Position numbers and translations under genes: made by a program
The notes under the pieces: generated by a model
What the model was told of the DNA's origin: nothing
What the model saw: the letters and a program-made list of their open reading frames with translations, nothing else
Database searches by the model: none
DNA from: Trachelipus rathkii
Taxonomy: Eukaryota; Arthropoda; Malacostraca; Isopoda; Trachelipodidae
Assembly (NCBI GenBank): GCA_015478945.1
Contig: JABUQX010027728.1
Span: 1-17,500, forward strand
Reading direction: 5' to 3'
DNA length: 17,500 nucleotides
Shown: positions 1 to 8,659 of the stretch, piece by piece
How the letters are laid out: every line of letters begins with the position of its first letter
Numbering within the stretch: position 1 is the stretch's first letter

Positions 1-1916
1 TCTAGATTGACTAAAAAACAGAGGGAAGTAAGCATCGAAAGAAGGAAGATTATATATGTGTAAGGTGTCCAATTAACAGAATATGTTGTAACCTATTATA
101 CAACATTAGCTACGACTCGATAATGAAATGTAAAGAGAAGTAGGTTTATTGCTATCTAATAGCTCTAGATTGGTATTGTGGTTAGATCTCCGGCTATCTA
201 TCGTTCTAATTAGGGGAGAGTTGGCCGATAATCTCAATGTATCCACATTAAGACACAATCCTCATTATCATTATAAAATTAATAATGTATTACAGTAATA
301 ACCGCAACATGAGCAGATATAAGTAATTGCGTTACTGGGGGGAGAGGCTTTATGCATGTGATATTAAGGCGTCGATGTTAACGACATGTTAAATTCAACA
401 ATTTAACAGAGCTTAATCACCTATAGCCCATACTTAAAGTTAAAAAATGAAAAAGATTCAACCAACTACTTCAACAAAGCCGTCGGTACAAAAGAATATA
501 TCATAACACTGTTTTCCCACTCTCTACTATCTTAACAAGCGTAGAGATAAGAATTGAAGAGAGTAAGCGCGATCATCTTCAATATTAGCGATGTAGCACA
601 CTTATCAGAGTTAAACTTGAGAATTTACAAATTTAACGTCATAAGCATTACTAATCGATATTCTGCACTCTGAGAAATGAGATTGACTGGAACTATAAGA
701 CAACAGTATGTCAAGAATTTTAACTTTGGAATTTATTAATGAAATTTTCATTCATACACGCGTTACTAATCTCGGTTGACGGATAGAGGATATTTAACAT
801 GTTAATAATTTACGCCGATGGAGTGTTTCTGTCATACACTCTCGAGTTGTCACAGAAGAAGGTGGAAACGACGCTAGTTTAGCTATTATAACTAAACAAA
901 GCTGACACATAATGCAGTATAAAGATCAGTTCCAACGACACCCTTAGAGCATATCTCACAACAATAGGCACATCTATGCTCGTTTTGCCTTATGAAAGTC
1001 AAGGATGTTAAAATATTTTCATATATTAACACAAATTCTACATAGTCATCATCGAGAAGCAATTTCGGAATCATTCCAATTTAGATAAATCCGACGAATG
1101 ATTTGCTACGATTTTAAAAGATTTAAGATTAAACTTAAATAGCTTAATATAACTCGAAATACACAATAGTATTTAAATCACTTGTTTACAGCACAAATTC
1201 GAAGTTCGTGATTTAAAGTAGTGCTTATGATCACATCTCATTCAAAGAATTGATGAACAAAGTTCAACACTACAGGACAAAGAATAACACCTTCCTCGTG
1301 AAGGAAATCTGAACGACTGACTGTTAAAACCCAGTCACAATTCTACCCCGTGGCAAAACCCCTCCTTAAAGGCGGGTCTCAATAGCCCCTGGGTATCGTA
1401 ACTGGATGATGTCCCTTCCGTGTGGGCGTGGCTTCATACCCCTCTGCCCATTCTGGGCTCGTTTCCGTTCCGCGACGGACCAACCATGGTCTCCCGTTTG
1501 CTTTACAATACCCAATTGAAAGACAGATAGTTCCTGGGAATGTCCAATATCCCTGATGTCTGGTGGTTTAACGACAAAATCTTTCCAATTTGACTTTCTC
1601 CTCTAAATTGGCGGAACTCATTAATTTTGGTTGCGTTCAGATCTCAAATTCCCTGCCGCATCCGTTTCTGAACCAAGAATTCGTTAGAAAAGGTCTTCAC
1701 TTACCGACAATTTTCAACGACTTTCTTTAATTGCCGAAAGCAAAGGATGTGGCTTTAGCCACAATATTTTTATTCCTTGTTTCGAGGATATTGTTTGTGA
1801 TTGTTGGTTTAAAATATTGTGATCATTGTTTTTAAGAGTATTGTAAATATTCGGAGGACTATTGTTACATGGTCGGTGCGATCTTCAATGTGTGCGATCT
1901 TCAATGTGCACCGACA
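1..1916 (-). repeat. 3' LTR (partial at window edge)
   Basis: Direct repeat of 11822 to about 13390, lying downstream of Pol on the minus strand. The inner border is set at 1916, where the minus strand reads TGTCGGTGC a few bases after a polypurine tract, as expected for an LTR start. Positions 1154-1805 match 12695-13346 at a constant offset of 11541, with four transitions (1228, 1276, 1319, 1669) and no indels. Positions 1-1153 match 11824-12694 only through many short indels, this copy being about 280 bp longer. Positions 1806 to about 1840 match weakly, and 1841-1916 have no clear partner in the other copy. A 6-bp-stem palindrome (GTGGCT/AGCCAC, 1749-1762) is shared by both copies. No gene is seen here. 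Confidence 0.8.
1872..1915. repeat. LTR-tip inverted repeat with 16-bp tandem duplication
   Basis: GTCGGTGC at 1872-1879 is the exact reverse complement of GCACCGAC at 1908-1915. Between and overlapping them lies a perfect tandem duplication, TGCGATCTTCAATGTG, at 1877-1892 and 1893-1908. The structure sits at the very start of the 3' LTR in element orientation. It was not found at the matching end of the other LTR copy. Confidence 0.8.
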
Positions 1917-1920
1917 TTAA

Positions 1921-1934
1921 GCTCCCCCCTCGGG
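1921..1934 (-). other. Polypurine tract (PPT) before the 3' LTR
   Basis: The minus strand reads GAGGGGGGAG within CCCGAGGGGGGAGC, followed after a few bases by TG, the usual first two bases of an LTR. It lies about 45 bases past the Pol stop. This is the expected primer site for plus-strand DNA synthesis in an LTR retrotransposon and fixes both the orientation and the 3' LTR border. Confidence 0.75.
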
Positions 1935-1978
1935 ACCTCAGGGAACTTAAGGAAAGGCGGGGGTTGACAGGCAGGGGA

Positions 1979-2392
1979 CTATTCTTCTTCGGAAAGGATA
2001 GCCCGTATTCTCTGCTTAGCCAGCGCATGCGCTCGTCGCAGGGGCCTTTCCGGAAGAGCGGCCGATGTTTGAGGAGCTTCGGTTGGAGGGAGCGGATCTG
2101 AGGGATCGAACAGGTTGGAGTGTATCTCCAGAGGGTACAAGTGGATAACGGCCCTTGTTATTTCCCCACGGCTCGTACTGAGCAACACTGAACGGGTATG
2201 CCCATCGGGGGAAGTGTAAAGGGTTTTGATGATGCCCAGTTTCCACTTTAGACGAGGACCATCGTCTTCTATTAGAACCACGTCTCCGACCTTGACGTCA
2301 GGGCGGTTGGAGACGTTCCAAGACTGTTTCAGGCTCAGCAGATAGTCTCTGCTCCAAGCAGAACTGCAAATTAAGCTATGAGGGAAAGTAAA
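1979..2392 (-). pseudogene. Pol C-terminus, DUF5641 domain (fragment)
   Basis: An open frame of about 137 codons after a TAG at 2395-2393. It contains SRDYLLSLKQSWN, then DVKVGDVVLIEDDGPRLKWK, then DGHTRSVLLSTSRGEITRAV and a terminal LYPLE. This is the DUF5641 domain that ends BEL/Pao polyproteins after the integrase core. The family presumably uses it in DNA binding or strand transfer, though the exact role is inferred. The final 40 or so residues are low-complexity and Pro/Arg/Ala-rich. The upstream integrase segment is in another frame, so a frame change lies between about 2500 and 2395. A methionine at 2281 is internal to the domain and is not a real start. Confidence 0.85.
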
Positions 2393-2850
2393 CTATTTGG
2401 TACTCCTTGTTACACTTCCGGGTCTCCTGTAGGTGATCTTTCAGAGTAGATTCTTCAGGGACAGGAAAGGAGTGTTCAGCTTGTACTCCTCCATCACGAA
2501 GTGGGAAGGAAGTGAGGGGTCCTGAGTGGAGCTCGTCGCCCACGTAGGTGAAGTGGGTCAGGAGTTGAACTCCACGCGATTCACATCCCGCAAGCAACGT
2601 ATTGCACTCTTCAATAAGCTAACTAGAGAGAGTCTTGAGGGGTCTTCCGAAGATGGGTCCTTGGTCAGTCCGAATCAAACGTTCGAAGCATCCGCGTAAT
2701 GACTGCTTTGGCGGGATTGAATCTACGCAGGTGATGGAATGCGGGGTTAGGCAAAGTCTGTTCACGGAGGGTAATATCCCATATGTGCTTAAGTGCTGGG
2801 AGCGCTTGGAATTAGTTTTGCTGTCAGAGTATATTAACGGAGGGTCGTTC
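2376..2850 (-). pseudogene. Integrase core, second half (frame-shifted, stop inside)
   Basis: Continues the integrase in a different frame from the upstream piece. YSDSKTN near 2830 fits the second catalytic Asp region (usually SDNGTNF). RGCFERLIRT further on fits the region of the catalytic Glu. A single TAG at 2621-2619 interrupts the frame, after which LIEECNTLL, then HFTYVGDELHSGPLT, match the conserved BEL integrase end (usually RPLTYV-D-L-SGPLTPSHF). The tail to 2376 stays open but looks off-frame from about 2500. The substitution of Ser for Asn after the second Asp, the internal stop and the frame change make the product non-functional as read. Confidence 0.8.
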
Positions 2851-3600
2851 CCTCGTCTTCCGTTATAACCGACGTAACGCCTCTCAAAAATGACTCGGTG
2901 CTGTTGTCAAAGACTAGTTCTAAATGTATCGCTCTAGTCACAGCGCAAGTGAACAAAACCACATAGCTTTTGGTAACTTCGTTCCTAGGAACTTTGACAT
3001 TAAAATAGCCTGTGAGGTCCACTCCGATTACCGTAAACGGTTTGCTTTCTACCACTCGGGAACGAGGCAAGGCAGCTAGTGGCGCCGAGCGAAAGTGTGC
3101 AGCTTGTAAACGTCTACAAAGACCACACGGGCGTATCACTTTCTTCACCGTTGTCCTCATCCGAGCGAAATAGAACCGCTGACGGACAATCGACACGAGT
3201 TCTGAAATACCAACATGGTGGTTTGTTTGGTGAAGTTGCCATATGATGAGTCGGGTGAGATGTGAGTCTGATGGCAGCAGCATAGGAAACTTTGCGTCGA
3301 AAGGTATCATCGCATTGCTTAATCTCCTGTCGCATCTGAGGACTCCATCTACTAGCTTTAGGCTCAGTTGCTTCACCAAGTTCGTCAAAGGTAAGGAGTC
3401 TCGGAGGCACGTAACTTCGGGTAGGTAGTGTTCCCTCTGTAGCCCCCGAATCCAGTAGAGTTCCGCGTTACTTCTCTCTTCTATGGAAATCAAATGGGAG
3501 AATTCGGTCCGAGAGACGGACCGGGTCATAGGGAGCTTCTGTCTGGATTTCCTCAGGTTCTCGATGAACCTGTGAACCAGGGCGGTGATCCGTATGAGAT
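2834..3600 (-). pseudogene. Integrase zinc finger and first catalytic region
   Basis: Integrase joins the element's DNA copy to the host chromosome. The frame opens before the methionine at 3529: RITALVHRFIENLRKS at about 3597-3545 matches the helical lead-in usual between the Pao connector and integrase. Counting from Met 3529, the HHCC zinc finger uses H100, H105 (LHQTNHHVG), C135 and C138 (CGLC). The first catalytic Asp is D171 in VIGVDLTG, followed by YVVLFTCAVTRAIHLELV. The frame ends in unrelated residues and a stop at 2834, while the homologous continuation is found in another frame from about 2850. The piece is about 231 residues from that Met. Confidence 0.88.
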
Positions 3601-3890
3601 CTTGTTGAGAGAGGAGTAACGCTCTAAATCGAAGATGGGAGCCGCTTTCGGTACCGCGGTGGTGGAAACGGCTACTATGACCTCGTCCGTCTCCGCAGCC
3701 CCTTCACAGAAGGAAGGGTGTTCGGTCCAGACTGGCCAATTTGAAGGGCTGGTGAGCCAAGGGGGGCCTTTCTTCCATAAGTCCGTGAATACGTACTTAT
3801 AACTCACGCCTCTAGACGCCGCGTCGGCGGGGTTGTCTTCTGTGGGGACGTACCGCCACTCGGCCGTAGGCAGGTTCTACGGATTTCATC
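3553..3890 (-). pseudogene. RNase H tail and Pao connector (frame-shifted)
   Basis: This frame carries the true end of the RNase H region: WRYVPTEDNPADAASRG (about 3865-3815) is the strongly conserved BEL/Pao motif usually written YVPT-DNPAD-ASRG. It continues into YVFTDLWKKGPPWLTSPSNW, matching the conserved W-GP-WL---WP connector, then an acidic stretch and ERYSSLN. The upstream RT/RNase H frame loses similarity near 3890, and the integrase frame takes over near 3597. One frame change therefore lies at each end. No independent start is likely; it is part of one polyprotein. Confidence 0.85.
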
Positions 3891-5489
3891 GACTCTGTTC
3901 TGGTTGAAGAGGGGGAGCTGCTTGGAGGAGAATATCCAGCGCAACGCCACCTGGCTGTCACACCAGCAGTAGATCTTAACTATATCTAGCAAATCCTTGT
4001 AGGCGTCGATAACAAATTTAATGATTCGGGAGGAGAGTAGAGCTCCCATTAGTTCCAAACGCGGGATCGTGAGTTCTTTCATGGGTGCAACTTTCACCTT
4101 TGCCATAAGAAGACTGGCTATGGGAACGTGCTCTCCCATTGATACAGCGTACACGGCAGTGGCATAGGCTGCGCCCGATGCGTCTGAAAAGGCATGTAGT
4201 TCCACCTTTCGAGCAAAAATTAGCTGCCTAGGTATTGTTAACTGCAAACAGCGTTGTAAATGTTCGGCAATTGAAACCCATTCCTTGCGGTGCTCGTTGG
4301 AAATAGGTTTGTCCCAACTCAGTTTCTCCTTCCACAGTTTTTGCAGGAGAATCTTACCTCGAACAGCCACTGGGGACAAGATGCCCAGTGGGTCGAATAT
4401 GGAAGCGAGGTTCTGCAGAATAGCCCTCTTGGTGGCCGCTTCAGAGGCGACAACCTTGAGGGGGTAGGAAATGGTGTCCTCGTTAGTATCCCATTCCATA
4501 CCCAAAACCTTAATCGTAGTGTCTTCGGCGGCTGCATCGTTCTCTCGGAACTTTACGTTCGCTTCTGGACAATTGGACACCCACTCTCGTAAATTGAGGC
4601 CGGCCTTTTCGAAGAGAGACCGGGACTGAAGAAAGAAATCTTCCACTTCTGCTTCGGTGTCAAAGGTACCGAACAGATTGTCCACGTAGATTTGATTCAA
4701 AATCACGTCCTCGTAGTCGGTGTCTGAGTTTCGGACGTGGTGCTGAATGCAGGCAGCCAGCAAAAATGGACTGCAGGTGGCTCCGAATAAGACGGAAGTG
4801 AACCGATAGGTGACCAAAGGGCTTCTGGGGTCGGAAGGATCTTTCACCCACAAAAAACGCGTGGAATCCCTATCTTCCAACCTGAGACGTATGGCTAAAA
4901 AGGCCTTCTCTATGTCCGAGGATGTAGCGTAGCGTCTCAACCGAATTTTCAGAAGAATCTTGGTCAAATCAGTGATGAGGGAAGGTCCACTGTGTAAGCA
5001 CTGATTAAGACTAGGATTGTTAGAAGAACAATCAAACACTAGTCTCAGTGCTGTGGTGGACGAGGACTTCCGGACCCCATGGTGGGGTAAATAGTGCAGC
5101 TTGGCTTTGGGGTGAATCGGAGTAATAGGAGTAACTTCTTCAATGAAGCCCCTTTCTAGTTGATCCTTGATAACATCGGCGTAACTTGCCATTAACGAAG
5201 CATCCCCTCTCAACCTTTTAAGGACGCTATACAAACGTCGCTTAGCCAAGGCGTAGTTGTCGGGAAGAGAGGGGTGCCTGTCACGCCAGGGTAACGACAC
5301 CACGTATCGGCCATTTTCGAATGACAAGTTTTCTTCGAATGCCTCCAGCGTGGTTTTCTCTGCCTCTGTGAACTGTTCATTCGGCATAATACCAATTTGG
5401 GACAGTGACCAAAGTCGATCCAGGGATCTGGCCGTAGGCGTGCCCAGCCCATGCCGTCGGAGAAGGGGGCCTAGGATCGTAGGGAGCAT
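3804..5489 (-). CDS. pol: Pol: reverse transcriptase and RNase H
   Basis: RNA-directed DNA polymerase with RNase H; it copies the element's RNA. A 561-residue reading begins at Met 5489, but this is probably internal to a Gag-Pol polyprotein. Residues 24-120 are the Pao RT lead-in (LDRLWSLSQIG, GRYVVSLPW). Motif A is SSDIEKAFLAI with D192, motif B is FGATCSPFLL (235-244), and motif C is YVDN (268-271), with Asn where YVDD is usual. Residues 360-392 (FDPLGILSPVAVRGKILLQ) are the Pao-specific segment formerly labelled peptidase A17. RNase H acidic residues are D436 (FSDAS), E479 (RLELMGALL) and D511 (CDSQVALRW). Similarity ends near residue 540 (about 3890), so the last 20 or so residues are out of frame. 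This is the best preserved part of Pol. Confidence 0.92.
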   Translation of the reverse strand: MLPTILGPLLRRHGLGTPTARSLDRLWSLSQIGIMPNEQFTEAEKTTLEAFEENLSFENGRYVVSLPWRDRHPSLPDNYALAKRRLYSVLKRLRGDASLMASYADVIKDQLERGFIEEVTPITPIHPKAKLHYLPHHGVRKSSSTTALRLVFDCSSNNPSLNQCLHSGPSLITDLTKILLKIRLRRYATSSDIEKAFLAIRLRLEDRDSTRFLWVKDPSDPRSPLVTYRFTSVLFGATCSPFLLAACIQHHVRNSDTDYEDVILNQIYVDNLFGTFDTEAEVEDFFLQSRSLFEKAGLNLREWVSNCPEANVKFRENDAAAEDTTIKVLGMEWDTNEDTISYPLKVVASEAATKRAILQNLASIFDPLGILSPVAVRGKILLQKLWKEKLSWDKPISNEHRKEWVSIAEHLQRCLQLTIPRQLIFARKVELHAFSDASGAAYATAVYAVSMGEHVPIASLLMAKVKVAPMKELTIPRLELMGALLSSRIIKFVIDAYKDLLDIVKIYCWCDSQVALRWIFSSKQLPLFNQNRVDEIRRTCLRPSGGTSPQKTTPPTRRLEA

Positions 5490-6009
5490 GAGCGTTGGAA
5501 ATCCCCGGGAGCGTCAATAACATTCGCTATCTTCCAATTGGGGAGAGGATTGGAAGTTTTCCAGCGGTCGGAGGAGCGCTCCGAGGTGGTGCTCAAAGAA
5601 GATTCGACACCGCTACTCCGGCAGCCCGGGAATGGGATCCAATCGTACCCTCTCTGGAGAGGGCGGATGGCTCGAGTGCCCGTATAGGCAGAGCAGCAGG
5701 TTAGTCATTCGAGGTCACACGTGGTCGCGCCTGTCTCATCTCCGTTGCTGCTACGACCCTTCTTCCAACAGGATAGGAAGAATAGGTAACTGTGAATCAA
5801 GCGGCTTGGGGAGGTTGCTCTCAAGGCGCCGAGAGAAGCGACGTGTCTAGCCTCGGAAGCCTTTTGTCACACTTCTTGCCAACGCGGGGGAGAGGGGAGA
5901 GAAAGGGTGCTTGTTGCAGGTTGATAGCACAAAAAGATCCGGTCTCCGTTCGTCGGTAACTTGGACTTACCGCTACTGAAAGCTGCTCACAGTTCTTGCG
6001 AGGCACGTG
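5490..6009 (-). other. Protease-to-RT linker, no recognisable protein
   Basis: About 520 bp between the last protease-like similarity and the RT start. All three minus frames contain stops, including a TGA directly upstream of the RT reading frame, and none shows a domain I recognise. BEL elements normally need only a short connection here, so the stretch is long. It may be a highly frame-disrupted coding linker or contain an insertion. Pyrimidine-rich minus-strand tracts occur near 5880-5910. An 80-residue frame (6063-5821) across part of it shows no recognisable domain. Confidence 0.5.
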
Positions 6010-6524
6010 TCTTACGAGAAATAGGGTAGAGGTCCTATAATCAATGTTGCCGGACTGGCACATTCGGTCTTACCTGAGGTCAACACCCGAAGGGAGCTAC
6101 TGAGGCTACAGGCACACCGACTTCAGGATTTCATTCATGTGGTCCCCATAGCCGATCAGGAGTTCGAATTCATCGCATCACATTGCTGTCAGGGATCTGA
6201 GGATGAGGCAGATGGACACGTTGTGCATACGAAAGCACTTCGGGTGGTTTTTGACGGCAAGGCCGAGGAGTTGGCAGTTAGCATGCGCACGTGCTCCCAC
6301 ACACTACGGTGATGGGGGCCTGTACTTCTTTGTTACTTGACTTGGAGAGTGGTCGACCATCATGAGGGCCAGCCACGCCTGTGGTTGCATTCCATTGATG
6401 GCATCCTCGACTTGGGCAATGTGGTTATGCATACTGGTAGTTTTGTACCTACTGATTTAGAAATAACGGACTTATCTCTGCATCCGGCGTCGTATAGCGT
6501 TCTAAGAGTAAGGGTGTTAGCTCA
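6010..6524 (-). pseudogene. Retropepsin-like aspartic protease, broken over several frames
   Basis: The protease cuts the polyprotein. After a TGA at 6524-6522 the Gag frame stays open to 6360 and contains LRTLYDAGCRDKSVISKSV. This matches the BEL active-site strand and loop (usually L-DSGS----FIS), with D at 6491-6489 and Ala in place of the usual Ser/Thr. Residues just before the stop (ALPWADLII) resemble the first strand of the domain, so the stop falls inside it. A second frame holds CQLLGLAVKNH and, after another TGA at 6180-6178, FELLIGYGDHMNEIL, matching the conserved LIG-DH region. VPVASVAPFG (about 6115) and VLTSG (about 6085) in two further frames match the domain's FGW-LSG end. The assignment rests on order and short motifs. 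Confidence 0.7.
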
Positions 6525-8117
6525 CTGGATAATCAAATCGGCCCAAGGAAGCGCCATGCCTTTACCACCAGAACAAAGAGCGGCATAATGGCCCGAGGCG
6601 AGATCCCCTGAGGGTCCTGGGCCCTGCTGGTCTGTTTGCGCTCGTGGACGGCTGCCAGTTCGAGAGATTGGTTGAGGACAAAACACGATGTGGTGGTCCG
6701 GTGCCCTGCAACGGAAACAAGCCCTAGTGTACTGACAGTCCGCCGTGGCATGATTTTCCGCCAGGCATCTTTCACACCAGCCGCGACTCCTAACCACTGT
6801 TAGTCTCATCTCTGGCGTCGTAAGCATAGTACATTCAGATGGGAAGTGCTCCTCCTTGCAGAACCGACAACTTCGTTTGTCCGATCTGGCAGGGTTCTTG
6901 TCCTGCCTCGTTGGAGGTTGGTTTTTGGGAATTGCCGGTTTATTTCCCGTGGTGCTCAACACTGTAGACACCTTCTGTTTGTTGGCACCACTCGGTCGTT
7001 TATCCGCGTAACCCCTCGAAGCTTCCTCCCTCCTTTGGAAGTCGGGATTGGTCTTTGGTTTGTTCGTGAAAGGTTTGGCGGCCTGCAAGAATCCGATGGC
7101 CTGGTCAACCAGGTCCAATACTGATTGGATTGTCCAGCTCTTACGCGCGTCGGACCAAGGAATTCTTTCCTTAACTTCCGCTGGCAATTTGAAAGAAAGT
7201 TGCGTCCCTAAGATAATGGAACAACCTTGACAGTCCCCAATTACCTCCTGGTTCTTCAGAGACTCTGTGAAACAAGTGACATCAGCTTTAAAACGAAAAA
7301 GATCGGCGTAAGTATTTTTAGGGCTAGGGAGCCCGCCTAGCCGGGCGATGAGGGTCTCTATGAGCTTCGACTTGTCACCATAGTTGTTCTTGAGGAGAGA
7401 TAGCGCAATGCTATAGTTTTCTCCCCTTACTGCGAACCCTGATATTAATTGTTTGGCATCCCCACGCAAGCTCTGGAGTAAAGCGTGGAGTTTTTCTATG
7501 GGATCATAATTATGTCCGTTAACCATGGCTTCAAATGACTCTATATAGCTAGCGAACTCCAGAGGGTCCCCGCCGAAGGTAGGTAGGTTCCTGGTGGGGG
7601 CCTTGAAAAGCGTGGGAGCCCGCCGACCCCCCGAACAACAAGAGGCTCTCGATGGTGAAGGGGATCGACTCGTTCTGTGACTGACCCTCTCTCTGGCGGC
7701 TAAAGTGTTGTTGCCGGCGTTGATCGCTTTACGGATGGCTAGGTGGAGTCTCCTACTCTCCGCATAGTCAGTCATAAAATCGTCGCGATCCAGGTAATCT
7801 TGGATCACGACGCTCGCCTCCTCCAACTGGGTAAGAGTCTCCTCCAAATGCTGTACTAGGGCTAGGATGTCCCCTGCCGAGGAATCCTGTCTTCCTACCA
7901 ACTCCTTCAGCTCGGTCATTTCCGCAGAGGCGTTCTGACTGAGGGCATCTCGCTGTCGTTCGGCGAACTTCACCCGTTTTGGTTTGTTTTTCTGATTTTG
8001 TGACTGGCCTCTATTTTGTTGGTTATCCTGGGTCGGGGTCAAATTCAGATCTGCCGGAGGGGGTGTCCCGGGAGGATTCCCCTCTTCTGCGTTGGTGTCG
8101 CTGCGGCCGCCCCCCAT
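6522..8117 (-). CDS. gag: Gag: DUF1759 capsid-like region and three zinc knuckles
   Basis: Structural protein that assembles particles and binds the element's RNA; 531 residues. The N-terminus (1-60) is Gly/Pro/Gln-rich. Residues 65-125 are probably coiled coil (ELKELVGRQ, LEETLTQLEEA), followed by a basic Ser/Arg stretch (145-165). Residues 178-325 (LPTFGGDPLEFASYIESFEA, LLQSLRGDAKQLI, ARLGGLPS) are DUF1759, the BEL/Pao Gag core. Zinc knuckles are CRFC..H....C (417-429), CERC....H....C (448-461) and CFRC....H....C (467-480). The start at 8117 is chosen because it opens the frame and gives a normal BEL N-terminus; its -3 base is C, a weak context. The frame ends at a TGA that appears to lie inside the protease, so Gag and Pol were probably one frame. 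Confidence 0.92.
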   Translation of the reverse strand: MGGGRSDTNAEEGNPPGTPPPADLNLTPTQDNQQNRGQSQNQKNKPKRVKFAERQRDALSQNASAEMTELKELVGRQDSSAGDILALVQHLEETLTQLEEASVVIQDYLDRDDFMTDYAESRRLHLAIRKAINAGNNTLAARERVSHRTSRSPSPSRASCCSGGRRAPTLFKAPTRNLPTFGGDPLEFASYIESFEAMVNGHNYDPIEKLHALLQSLRGDAKQLISGFAVRGENYSIALSLLKNNYGDKSKLIETLIARLGGLPSPKNTYADLFRFKADVTCFTESLKNQEVIGDCQGCSIILGTQLSFKLPAEVKERIPWSDARKSWTIQSVLDLVDQAIGFLQAAKPFTNKPKTNPDFQRREEASRGYADKRPSGANKQKVSTVLSTTGNKPAIPKNQPPTRQDKNPARSDKRSCRFCKEEHFPSECTMLTTPEMRLTVVRSRGWCERCLAENHATADCQYTRACFRCRAPDHHIVFCPQPISRTGSRPRAQTDQQGPGPSGDLASGHYAALCSGGKGMALPWADLIIQ

Positions 8118-8655
8118 GAGTACCGTGTATGCGCGTACGCACTCGTATCAACGGAAAGCGGAAAGAGAAAAAAAAAATCTTTTCAGTACGAACCACTGAC
8201 GACGGCGTCGCTGCGCCGCGGTCAGTAAGGGGGTTGTGCGCGAAAGGTTTTTTGGAATGCTCCAATACCCTTAAGCACACCTGAGTTTAATCGTACTACT
8301 TATCAGAATTCCTGTGATTTATTTCCTGCAAATAAGTAAGGGATAGAAGCGATAGAGGGCGCATGCAAGTAGAAGCGTGGCGGAGAAACTTAACTATGGC
8401 TTAGTGTCTAATCTTAAGACTAAAACTTATGGCTAAACTCATATAAGACAAAAAAAAATTCACAAAAAATTCACAAGACTTACCTTACTTTCCGGCTTTA
8501 CGTGGAATATCTGCTGCGGCGCAGAGTCCGGTGGGCCAGAATTAGGCAAGGTGAGCGCAGATAAGCGTTTGATATTAATAGTAGTAATATAATACTACCA
8601 ACAAATTATTATAATATAATTATCTGAAAAGAAAGGGCTACACACAAATTACAGG
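8118..8655 (-). other. Proximal leader between minisatellite and gag
   Basis: About 540 bp of non-coding leader directly upstream of gag. It has a GC-rich patch at 8195-8222, A-runs near 8168 and 8450, and a good splice-donor consensus on the minus strand (AAG then GTAAG) with the exon edge at 8484. A pyrimidine-rich stretch (minus strand, about 8190-8160) precedes the gag start but lacks a convincing CAG acceptor. No protein domain was recognised. Confidence 0.5.
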
Positions 8656-8659
8656 GATT

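Noticed and set aside
892..1074. 60-codon minus frame in the 3' LTR
   Set aside because: Not preserved in the other LTR copy because of indels; no motif.
1917..1978. Possible env-like gene downstream of integrase
   Set aside because: Only about 60 bp separate the Pol stop and the 3' LTR.
1862..2101. Plus-strand 79-codon frame over the LTR border
   Set aside because: It spans the LTR tip, PPT and the antisense of the Pol end; no motif.
2635..2868. Plus-strand 77-codon frame
   Set aside because: It lies opposite the integrase catalytic region and is explained as its shadow.
5965..6080. Two strong minus-strand splice-donor consensus sites (CAG then GTAAGA at 6073; GCG then GTAAGT at 5970), and another in both LTRs (about 1703 and 13244)
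   Set aside because: A few GTAAG matches are expected by chance in 17.5 kb, and no convincing acceptor was found to pair with them.
6337..6588. Plus-strand 83-codon frame opposite the protease
   Set aside because: Antisense to protease motifs on the minus strand; no recognisable domain.
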